In this document: positions 23,900 to 31,116 of the stretch, one piece after another | Numbering within the stretch: position 1 is the first letter of the stretch | How the letters are laid out: the number at the start of each line of letters is the position of its first letter | Assembly: GCF_001005085.2 (NCBI RefSeq) | Contig: NZ_LBMU02000055.1 | Location: 45,551-109,550 of the forward strand | Direction: 5' to 3' | DNA from: Streptomyces humi | GTDB taxonomy: Bacteria > Actinomycetota > Actinomycetes > Streptomycetales > Streptomycetaceae | DNA length: 64,000 nt | Notes under the pieces: generated by a model | The model's database searches: none | The model's input: only the letters and a program-made list of their open reading frames with translations | What the model was told of the DNA's origin: nothing | Position numbers and translations under genes: made by a program

Positions 23900-24496
23900 T
23901 CACTGGTCACGGTTGGTTCCCTGCCCGGCGTCTCGAAGGCATCGGTAGTCGCGGACGACGGTGACTGCCGTGTTCGTGCAGACGCTGACGGCGAGAGCTG
24001 CGAGGGTGAAGGTGAGCCAGCTCATCTGCGAGTCCCGGAACGACTGGAGTGCCGTTGCGGAAACGGTCCAGGCGCCCAGAAGCGGGATCCGGCTCCTTTT
24101 GATCGTTCGCCGGATGAGGCCGGGCCCGCTGACGCCTGCCCGCACGGTGTTGCGGGCGCCCCCGAGAGCGAGGGGGGCCGCGTAGCGCAGACCGTTGACG
24201 AGGCGGCCGAGCCAGGGCGCAGCGTCGTCGCTCAGGATGTAGTGGAGTTCGGCCACCCACTCGCCGTGCAGACGCCGCCATTGGGCCCGACTGACGGTGA
24301 TGCGCGCCAGATAGAGGATCAGAAACGGCAGACGCAGGGTGATCTTGCGTGTGGCGGCCATGGCGAGTTCGTAGAGGACGGCCGCGACCACGGCTGCGAT
24401 GAGCGCGGTGCGCCAGGCGACGAGACCCTCGCCGAGAACCGTCGGGCCGCCATCGGTGCCGGCCGCCAGCTGCACCGCTTCCTGTGGAATTCTCAC
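23900..24496 (-). CDS. Membrane protein paired with PadR regulator
   Basis: 198 residues with about three membrane spans (LIAAVVAAVLYELAMA, the RYAAPLALGG region, and MSWLTFTLAALAVSVCTNTA) and a basic cytosolic segment RAQWRRLHGEWVAELHYILS. It begins at GTG 24496, 6 bases after the padR stop, so the two form one leftward operon. Streptomyces PadR genes are often followed by such membrane proteins, which they control. Role unknown; stress or envelope functions are typical guesses. Confidence 0.7.
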   Translation of the reverse strand: MRIPQEAVQLAAGTDGGPTVLGEGLVAWRTALIAAVVAAVLYELAMAATRKITLRLPFLILYLARITVSRAQWRRLHGEWVAELHYILSDDAAPWLGRLVNGLRYAAPLALGGARNTVRAGVSGPGLIRRTIKRSRIPLLGAWTVSATALQSFRDSQMSWLTFTLAALAVSVCTNTAVTVVRDYRCLRDAGQGTNRDQ

Positions 24497-24502
24497 GACG
24501 TG

Positions 24503-24841
24503 TCAGGCCCCCTCGGCGCCCGCGCCGGGCAGCCATCCCGGAGTACGTGCGGGAGGCCGGGACCGCTCGCTCAGCTCGGTGAGTTCGCGATGCGCTGCCC
24601 GCGCGCCGTCCCGGGTCATCGTGTAGTAGCGGCGGGCTGGTCGGCCCGCTTCCGCGGGATCGATGTCCTCGTTCTCGCCGGTGATCCAGCCTGCCCGTTC
24701 CAGCCGGGCCAGCGCCGGATAGAGGGTGCCGCTGGAGACGCGGGCCTCGTTCATGAGCTGCATGCCGTACCGGGGAGCGTCAGGGTCGGCGAGAAACACC
24801 TGAAGCACCCGCACAACAGCAGGCGTGAGCGTGAAATCCAT
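24503..24841 (-). CDS. PadR-family regulator
   Basis: A 112-residue winged-helix PadR protein. MDFTLTPAVVRVLQVFLADP opens it, RYGMQLMNEARVSSGTLYPA is the recognition helix region, and GRPARRYYTMTRDGARAAHR the wing. The ATG 24841 fits family length; the longer open frame is not needed. A dyad with 6-bp arms lies 19 bases upstream, suggesting autoregulation. Confidence 0.92.
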   Translation of the reverse strand: MDFTLTPAVVRVLQVFLADPDAPRYGMQLMNEARVSSGTLYPALARLERAGWITGENEDIDPAEAGRPARRYYTMTRDGARAAHRELTELSERSRPPARTPGWLPGAGAEGA

Positions 24842-24859
24842 GGCGCGACCGTACACCCA

Positions 24860-24876
24860 ATATCGCGACCCGATAT
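24860..24876. promoter_or_regulatory. Candidate PadR operator
   Basis: ATATCG and CGATAT flank a 5-base centre, immediately upstream of padR. The AT-rich arms stand out in this GC-rich DNA and resemble known PadR sites. Confidence 0.55.
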
Positions 24877-25370
24877 AGGCTTCAACTGCATTGATGCCAG
24901 CCGACATAGGGGTCGAGCCATGGTGGGGGTCGAGCGGGCTCGCGAGCCCCGAAACCGCAACCGCTCCTGGGAAAGGCGCTGGCTTCCGGGAGCGGTTGGG
25001 GAGTGAGCTGGGTGGGCTGGTGGCATTCGTTCGGGCTAGGGCGGCTGTTACACGCTTCCGGGCCGCGGCACGCCTGCCGGAGACGGGGCGGCCCCTGCGT
25101 TCGTGGCGGCGAGCTCGCCGATTCAGCGGGACTGGCTGATGACAGGCCGTCAAATAGTCATGTTCATCGCATACATGCATGTTCCATGCGAGAGTCACAG
25201 AAATATCCGTGATTCGTCACGCGCTTCGCGTTTCCCCCGGATCGTGTCGGCCGGCGGGCAGGGTGTGGATGCGCGGCCGACCGGCCGCCAACTCGCCCAA
25301 CACACCCATCCTGACCTGCGGCTTTGTTGCCGTGTGTCCGGGGGTGTCCGGCCCCGTGAAGGGGGACCCT
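24877..25370. other. Intergenic stretch without a supported gene
   Basis: About 490 bases between padR and the secreted lamin-tail protein. Open frames on both strands look like shadows. A short AT-richer patch around 25155-25205 (containing CATACATGCATG) could hold the promoter of the rightward gene, but no clear -35/-10 pair was found. Confidence 0.4.
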
Positions 25371-26111
25371 GTGTCCGTTTCTGTGACCGCCCGCCGTGTC
25401 ACCGCCGCCGTTGCCGTGGCTGCTGCCTGTGTGGGTGGGCTCGCGTTGCCCGCCGCGGCCGTCGGCCAGGCCGCCGCCCGCCCGCACGACGGGGCGGTGG
25501 TGATCAGTGGCGTGCAGTACGACTCCCCGGGCCGTGACGACGGCACCAACTGGTCCGTGAACAAGGAGTGGGTGGACGTCACCAACACCTCCCGGCGGGC
25601 GGTGAACCTGGACGGCTGGACGCTGTCGGACGAGGCCGGCGACACCTACACCTTCGACCGCTTCCGCCTGGACGGCCGCTCCACGGTCCGTGTCCACACC
25701 GGCATCGGCCGCGACCGCGCCGCCGACGTCTACCAGGACCGCCGCACCTACGTGTGGGACAACTACTCCGGTACCGCGACTCTGCGCAACGATCACGGCC
25801 GCTTCATCGACGAGGTCTCCTGGGGCTACCACCGCGGTGGCGGTCACTGGATCGGAGAGGGCGACCACCGCGGCCATGGCGACCACCGGTTCGGTGACGG
25901 CGACCACCGCGCCGGCGGTGAACACCGCGGCCGTGGCGACCACCGGTTCGGTGACGGCGGCCACCGTGGTGGTGACGATCGCCGGTTCGGCGGCGATCAC
26001 CGCAGTGGTGGCGAGCACAGGTTCGGCGGCGACCACCGCGATGAAGGCCGCGGGCTCCATGACCACCGCGGTCTTGGCGATCACCGCAACGGCGGTGACC
26101 ACCGGCGCTGA
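25371..26111 (+). CDS. Secreted lamin-tail-domain protein with His/Asp/Gly-rich tail
   Basis: 246 residues. A signal peptide (VTAAVAVAAACVGGLALPAA) is followed by a lamin-tail domain at about 40-145 (VVISGVQYDSPGRDDGTNWS; EWVDVTNTSRRAVNLDGWTL; FRLDGRSTVRVHTGIG; WDNYSGTATLRNDHGRFIDE). The last 90 residues repeat GDHR, FGDGDHR and similar units. GTG 25371 with AGGGGGA upstream is preferred over earlier starts because the signal peptide begins there. Lamin-tail domains occur in secreted nucleases and surface proteins; here no catalytic domain is attached. The His/Asp tail could bind metal. A strong terminator follows. Confidence 0.85.
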   Translation: MSVSVTARRVTAAVAVAAACVGGLALPAAAVGQAAARPHDGAVVISGVQYDSPGRDDGTNWSVNKEWVDVTNTSRRAVNLDGWTLSDEAGDTYTFDRFRLDGRSTVRVHTGIGRDRAADVYQDRRTYVWDNYSGTATLRNDHGRFIDEVSWGYHRGGGHWIGEGDHRGHGDHRFGDGDHRAGGEHRGRGDHRFGDGGHRGGDDRRFGGDHRSGGEHRFGGDHRDEGRGLHDHRGLGDHRNGGDHRR

Positions 26112-26225
26112 CCGCCCGTGGCTGCCGGTGGCCGGAAACCCCGGTCCGGTCACCGGCACCCCGCTTTCGGCGGTGCACTTGTCCCCGGGGGAGTACCGCC
26201 GGCCGCCGCGGCGTAATGTCTCTTT

Positions 26226-26271
26226 CCGTCCGGCCCGTCACCCGCTTCCGCCGTGGTGACGGGCCGGACGG
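26226..26271 (+). terminator. Strong hairpin terminator after the lamin-tail gene
   Basis: Perfect 17-bp arms (26226-26242 and 26255-26271) with a 12-base loop, 115 bases after the stop. There is no T-run, as usual in Streptomyces; it may work in both directions. The following 26272-26472 contains a short GTGTGGAGTG duplication and no gene. Confidence 0.7.
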
Positions 26272-26472
26272 CTGCTCAGCATGCGAGGGCACAAGATGGC
26301 GGGGCGTCATTCGCGAGTGCCGGCGGACAGTGGCCTGGGGGAGGGGAGTTGGGGCGAGTGGCGGCTTGAGGACGGATCGGCGGGTTTCGCGCGAAGAGGC
26401 GAGTCTGGTCAACCCGGCTGTGTGGAGTGGCTGTGTGGAGTGATAGTCAAGTCCTGTGGATCTGAGTCGCTT

Positions 26473-27126
26473 TCATGACGATACGGGCTTGCGGGCGAGG
26501 ATCTGGATTGCCGTTGACTCGTGGCCGTTCATGGTGGGCACGGTGATGGTCCGGGTGTCGATGGTGTGGAACCCGGTGAGCAGGGTGGAGAACCACTCGC
26601 GAGGGTGGTGGCGGCAGACCGCACCGTCGCCGGTTTCGAACACGCCGTAGCTGCCGTGACGATCAGCGTGGCGGCCGTAACGAATGCGGTTGCGTTCATC
26701 GTCTTGCAGCAGCAGATCGCTGATGTAGAGGATCCCGCCGGGCTTGAGGATGCGGTTCAGCTCGGCGATCAACCGGTGCTGGGCTTCATCGCCGGGAATG
26801 CAGGTCAGCACGGCGAAGAGCAGAACGGCGTCGAAGCCTGCGTCTGGACTGGGCGCGGCGGGTGGTGCGTCCAGGGCGGCAAAGCGCATGGTGGGGTACA
26901 GGCTGCGGGCCCGGTCGATCATTCCCGGTGAGGCATCGAGGCCCGTGAGGTTGGCGAAGCCTCGCTGTTCGAGCTCCTTCATGATGCGGCCGTAGCCGCA
27001 TCCGTAGTCGAGGATCGCGGCCTGCCTGCTGATCCTGTCGAGCCAGGGGAGATGGAGGGGGTGGGTGAACGTCTTGGTGGCCGCGGCGGCATCCCAGTAG
27101 GGAACCTGGCTGTCGAGGTCGGACAA
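26473..27126 (-). CDS. Class I SAM-dependent methyltransferase
   Basis: A 217-residue methyltransferase. SAM motif I is AILDYGCGYGRIMKELE (about residue 38) and the acidic loop is LTGLDASPGMI. AVLLFAVLTCIPGDEAQHRL and LNRILKPGGILYISDLLL are motifs of the Methyltransf_11/25 group. The start is a TTG with AAGG upstream, typical for the region. The substrate is not evident; the family includes natural-product and small-molecule methylases. It lies beside the transposase remnant, so it may have arrived with it. Confidence 0.88.
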   Translation of the reverse strand: MSDLDSQVPYWDAAAATKTFTHPLHLPWLDRISRQAAILDYGCGYGRIMKELEQRGFANLTGLDASPGMIDRARSLYPTMRFAALDAPPAAPSPDAGFDAVLLFAVLTCIPGDEAQHRLIAELNRILKPGGILYISDLLLQDDERNRIRYGRHADRHGSYGVFETGDGAVCRHHPREWFSTLLTGFHTIDTRTITVPTMNGHESTAIQILARKPVSS

Positions 27127-27159
27127 GGCGGGCGCCTTCCTGGGCTTGGCTGAAGCCGG

Positions 27160-27339
27160 TCATGCTGCCACGGTGGTTGGGCGTTCGACGAGTTGACCGC
27201 ATTCGAAGCGGGCTCCGGCACGGACGAGGGCAACGAGACGGGGTACGTTCACGGCCCGCCACCGCTGCTCGGCGGACTCGACGAGCTTGAAGACCATGGC
27301 CAGGGCGGCGGTGCGGGAGCCGGTCCCGCGGGTGACCTT
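27160..27339 (-). mobile_element. IS256-family transposase 3' remnant
   Basis: About 59 codons identical in style to the C-terminus of mutator/IS256 transposases: KVTRGTGSRTAALAMVFKLV, then RWRAVNVPRLVALVRAGARF and GQLVERP before the stop. The catalytic DDE core and the 5' end are missing; upstream sequence loses similarity at about 27340. No inverted repeats or target duplication were found. Confidence 0.75.
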
Positions 27340-27663
27340 GGACCGCAGCCGGACGGACGTTGAGGTGGACGCCGTCAGCCCACACGGGCCCGCAGCAGGC
27401 CCCCTCGGCCTGAGTGTCGTCGGCACCAGCCAGGCCGAACCGGGCGCAAGCCCCACGACAGTGCGTGCCGTCGGCGTTTCAGTCACCGCGTGCCGCGCGG
27501 GTTGGGGGAGGGGCAGTTGCGGCCGGTCATGACGCCGCGTGCCTGCCCAGTTGGGCACTCGGGGTCTCAGCAGCGACCGGTGGGAGCGGTGGATGAGATA
27601 ATTGATCCGATGTTTTCTTGTATCGGCATTGACCTCTCACTGTCGCGCACCTACTTTGCCTGC
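27340..27663. other. Stretch between transposase remnant and beta-helix gene
   Basis: Contains no supported gene. The frame of the downstream gene is open from 27490 but the codons before 27664 are unlike the organism's usage (TTT TCT TGT, TAC TTT), so this is probably 5' untranslated or promoter DNA, lower in GC than its surroundings. Confidence 0.45.
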
Positions 27664-29697
27664 ATGTTTCCCACAAGACAGCAGGCGCGTCTCGCGAAAC
27701 CCGTCGACGTGGTGCGCTTATTCATCGGGCCTTATCGGATCGTTGCGGCCTTCCTCTGCACGCTCCTGTCTCTCGGAGCACTGGCTCTGCCCGCACACGC
27801 GGCGGCCGCGGTCACCTATTTCGTCTCGCCCGGCGGCAGTGACAGCAATCCGGGGACCAGCGCCGGCGCCCCCTTCCGCACGCTGACCAAGGCGCAGGCG
27901 GCGGTCCGAGCGATCGACAAATCAACCTCCGGGCCGATCACCGTGACCTTGGCCGGTGGCGTCTACCGGCTGTCCAAGACACTCACCTTCACTGCCGCTG
28001 ACTCGGGCGGCGGTACCGCGGGTACCGTCTGGTGGAAGGCGGCGTCCGGACAGTCCCCGGTCATCAGCGGTGGTGCACAGATCACCGGCTGGGCACGGAC
28101 CAGCGCCGGCAGCGGCATCTGGTCCGCCCCGGCCCCCAGCGGCCTGGACACCCGGCAGCTGTACGTGGACGGCGTGCGCGCCCAGCGTGCGACCGGCACC
28201 CTGCCCGTGTCGGTGACGCAGACGTCGACCGGATACACCACGGCCTCCGGTGACCCGTTGGCCGGCTGGCGCAATCCGTCGTCGATCGAGTTCGTCTACC
28301 GGGGCGGACTCGGGCTGTGGACCGAGCCGCGCTGTCCGGTCGCCTCGGTCACCAGCACCGCCATCACCATGGCCCAGCCGTGCTGGAACAACTCCACCCA
28401 GCGTGTCATGCGCACCGACGACTCGGGCCGCACCTACAACCTGGTCGGCCGCAAGTCGATCACCGAGGCACCGACGGCGGTGGAGAACGCCTACGAACTT
28501 CTCGACAAGCCGGGCGAGTTCTACCTGGACAGGAGCGAGCACCGGTTCTACTACGTTCCCCGTTCCGGGGAGGACCTGACCACCGCGGACGTCGAGGCAC
28601 CCTCGCTCGACACGCTGGTGGCGTCCTCCGGCAGTGCCTCGGACGAGCCCAGCCACGTCGGTTTCCAGGGCATCCAGTTCAGCTACGCCAACTACACGAC
28701 CTCCGACACCGGCACCGGCTTCTCCGAAATCCAGGCGACGTACCAGGTCACCGGTGCCACGGGCTACGCCACCCAGGGACTGTGCCAGTTCGTGCCGGGC
28801 GGTACCTGCCCCTACGGCAACTGGACGAAGATGCCCGGTGCGGTGCGGTTCACCTATGACAAGAACATTCACTTCGACCACGACTACTTCGTCCACCTCG
28901 GTGCGGCCGGACTGGACCTCGGCAACGGTTCGCAGGGCGACACGGTGACCGCCTGCGTGTTCACCGACATCTCCGGCAACGGTCTCGACCTGGGAGGCGT
29001 GGACATCCCGCAGCCGAGCAGCTCGGCACAGCACACCAGCGGGATCACGGTGAAGGACAGCCACTTCTACGACACCGCCGCCGAGTACCACGGCGGGGTC
29101 GCCATCGACGCCGGCTACATCGAGACGTCGACCATCACCCACAACCAGATCGACCATGTGCCCTACACGGCGATCTCCATCGGCTGGGGCGGCTGGCCCG
29201 ACAAGGTGAGCCTGCCCGCGCAGCCGAACTACTCGAACAACAACACGGTCTCGAACAACCTGATCTACGATCACATGGCGTTGCTCGGGGACGGCGGTGC
29301 CGTCTACACCAACGGCATCACCGGAACGTCGATGGCGACCGGCGAGAAGGTCACCGGCAACGTGGTCCACGACCAGCTCAACACCTCCGGCGGCCACGTC
29401 CTGTACACCGACAACGGCGCCACCTACGTGTCGATCCTCGGCAACGCGGTGTGGAACATCAACGTCTCACCGTGGGGCAGCAAACACGTGAACTACACGG
29501 CGGGCGACGGAACCTACGATCCCACGACCATCGAGGGCAACTACTGGCCGAACGGTCCCTCCGACTACGACTACAAGAACGTCCTGATCCAGAACAACCA
29601 TGCCGTCACCGGAGCGTCCGGGGTCCCGTCGAGCATCATCGCCGCCGGCGGCATCGAGTCGCAGTACCAGGCGATCCTCTCCTGGCAGCCGGCCTGA
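27664..29697 (+). CDS. Secreted right-handed beta-helix glycosidase-like protein (GH141-like)
   Basis: 677 residues. A Sec-type signal peptide (FIGPYRIVAAFLCTLLSLGA, cut after ALPAHAA) is followed by YFVSPGGSDSNPGTSAGAPF, the usual opening of parallel beta-helix enzymes. Then come the marker segments PVISGGAQITGWARTSA and EFYLDRSEHRFYYVPRSGED, and many short beta-helix rungs (NNTVSNNLIYDHM, VTGNVVHDQLNTSGGHVLYT). This pattern is that of GH141-type fucosidase/xylanase relatives, though I cannot verify catalytic residues. ATG 27664 is chosen on codon use; ATG 27610 is an alternative. A TTA codon (27718-27720) in the signal peptide makes translation dependent on the bldA tRNA. No LacI-type operator was found upstream. 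It probably attacks a plant or microbial polysaccharide outside the cell. Confidence 0.8.
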   Translation: MFPTRQQARLAKPVDVVRLFIGPYRIVAAFLCTLLSLGALALPAHAAAAVTYFVSPGGSDSNPGTSAGAPFRTLTKAQAAVRAIDKSTSGPITVTLAGGVYRLSKTLTFTAADSGGGTAGTVWWKAASGQSPVISGGAQITGWARTSAGSGIWSAPAPSGLDTRQLYVDGVRAQRATGTLPVSVTQTSTGYTTASGDPLAGWRNPSSIEFVYRGGLGLWTEPRCPVASVTSTAITMAQPCWNNSTQRVMRTDDSGRTYNLVGRKSITEAPTAVENAYELLDKPGEFYLDRSEHRFYYVPRSGEDLTTADVEAPSLDTLVASSGSASDEPSHVGFQGIQFSYANYTTSDTGTGFSEIQATYQVTGATGYATQGLCQFVPGGTCPYGNWTKMPGAVRFTYDKNIHFDHDYFVHLGAAGLDLGNGSQGDTVTACVFTDISGNGLDLGGVDIPQPSSSAQHTSGITVKDSHFYDTAAEYHGGVAIDAGYIETSTITHNQIDHVPYTAISIGWGGWPDKVSLPAQPNYSNNNTVSNNLIYDHMALLGDGGAVYTNGITGTSMATGEKVTGNVVHDQLNTSGGHVLYTDNGATYVSILGNAVWNINVSPWGSKHVNYTAGDGTYDPTTIEGNYWPNGPSDYDYKNVLIQNNHAVTGASGVPSSIIAAGGIESQYQAILSWQPA

Positions 29698-29799
29698 CGC
29701 GAAGGGCTCCGGCCCTGCGGGCTCCCCGGCCCTGTGGGCTCCCCGGCCGCGGGCTCCACCTCGTCGCCGTTCCTGTCCGCGCCCGCGGACGACCGGCGC

Positions 29800-29831
29800 G
29801 GCGGGCGCCTCGTCTTGACGAGGCGCCCGCC
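29800..29831. terminator. Bidirectional terminator between beta-helix and GH43 genes
   Basis: Perfect 15-bp arms (29800-29814 and 29817-29831) with a 2-base loop, between the stops of two convergent genes. Direct repeats around CCGGCCCTG precede it (29711-29745). Confidence 0.8.
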
Positions 29832-29896
29832 GTTCTCCGCGGGAGCGCGGCGCTGAACGGGGGGAGGGGGCCGGGCGGGGCGCGGGGACACGGAGG

Positions 29897-31078
29897 TCAC
29901 AGCGACGTCGGGTCGTCCTCGATCGTGAGCGTGGTGTCGTGTTCCACCAGGCGCCGTACGACGGCCCGTTCGTCGGGGGTGTTGTTCGGCTGGTGCAGGG
30001 TCAGGGCCAGTCCCCCCTCGGCGAGCCGGAAGATCATTCCGTGGCCGCCGTCCGACGCCCACAGCGCGTGCTCGTCCTGCGTCCACGGGCCGGTGATCCG
30101 CCCCGAGGCGGAGTGGGCGAGGCCCGTCGCGTAGCCCTGTTCGCCGTGGCTGGACCAGAGCATGACGAGGTGACCGCTGCCGAGACGGAACAGGAACGGC
30201 CCGTCCGTGACGTAGGCGGGGAACCTCACGGACACCCCGGGCAGGGGCCTGGCCCAGGGCGCCTCCGAGGCGTTGAAGAGGAACACGGGTGTTCCGGTGG
30301 TGTGCCGCAGGTCCTCGGTGAGGCGCTGCGCGAAGATCGCCCCGTCATGGATCTGGGTCCATTCGTGGCAGTACACGATCCAGGGCGCGCCCGACTCGTC
30401 GACGTGCAGGGTGCCGTCCAGGCACTGCCACTTGCGCGGGGTGACGGCTCCCTCGCTCCAGGGGCTGAACGGTCCCTGCGGTGTGTCGCCCACCAGGATC
30501 TGCGTGCCGCGGTAGCCGTCCGGGGCGGTGAAGGTGGCGAACATGTACCAGCGGTTCCGGTACTCGTGGACCTCCGGGGCCCAGAAGGAGCCCTCGCTCC
30601 AGAAACCGGTGGGCGGCCGGAAGGCGGCGAACGGGCCCTCCCAGTGCACGAGATCGGTGCTGCGGTAGGTGTCGAAGCCGAGGCCGGGGCCGTCCCAGAT
30701 GTTGGGGTCCGTGCTGCCGTAGAGGTGGTAGGTGGAGCTGGGCCGGTGGTGCAGGACGAACGGGTCGCGGATCTGGATCCGGTCGAGCGTCAGGCCCTGC
30801 CGCACGGGTACCGGGGCACCGGCCCCGGCGGTCGCGGGCGGTTCGCTTCCGGTGACCAGCCGGCCGCCGTTGACCGCGCGGACGAGACCGTCCACCAGGG
30901 GCTGCGAGATCTTGCCCTGGCTGAGCTCCACGAGCCGGTTGAGGGAGAACACCCTGGCCGGCCCGAGCTGCGCGACGTCCTGGCCCAGCCGGGTGAGCAG
31001 CTCCCGGACCAGGGGGCCGCCCGTGGGGTCATCCAGCCAGGCGCCCAGGGTGCTCCGGCCGGTCAGTGCTGTGCTCAC
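29897..31078 (-). CDS. GH43-family glycosidase with N-terminal helical domain
   Basis: A 393-residue cytoplasmic enzyme. After a helical region (about 1-85, STLGAWLDDPTGGPLVRELL), a five-bladed propeller begins with QIRDPFVLHH, whose Asp is the expected general base. WSEGSFWAPEVHEYRNRWYM, LDGTLHVDESGAPWIVYCHE and VTDGPFLFRLGSG follow. GH43 enzymes release arabinose, xylose or galactose residues. No signal peptide, so it acts on imported oligosaccharides. GTG 31078 with AAGGAA upstream; it is the last gene of the MFS-GH2-GH operon, 38 bases after its neighbour. The N-terminal helical region resembles the C-terminus of the GH3 enzyme at 38572. Confidence 0.85.
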   Translation of the reverse strand: MSTALTGRSTLGAWLDDPTGGPLVRELLTRLGQDVAQLGPARVFSLNRLVELSQGKISQPLVDGLVRAVNGGRLVTGSEPPATAGAGAPVPVRQGLTLDRIQIRDPFVLHHRPSSTYHLYGSTDPNIWDGPGLGFDTYRSTDLVHWEGPFAAFRPPTGFWSEGSFWAPEVHEYRNRWYMFATFTAPDGYRGTQILVGDTPQGPFSPWSEGAVTPRKWQCLDGTLHVDESGAPWIVYCHEWTQIHDGAIFAQRLTEDLRHTTGTPVFLFNASEAPWARPLPGVSVRFPAYVTDGPFLFRLGSGHLVMLWSSHGEQGYATGLAHSASGRITGPWTQDEHALWASDGGHGMIFRLAEGGLALTLHQPNNTPDERAVVRRLVEHDTTLTIEDDPTSL

Positions 31079-31116
31079 ACGTGTTTCCTTGTCATGGGGG
31101 TGCGGATACGACCGGT

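Noticed and set aside
27922..29397. 491-residue minus-strand frame over the beta-helix gene
   Set aside because: Val/Gly/Arg-rich shadow typical of the antisense of high-GC genes; the plus-strand gene has a signal peptide and clear motifs.
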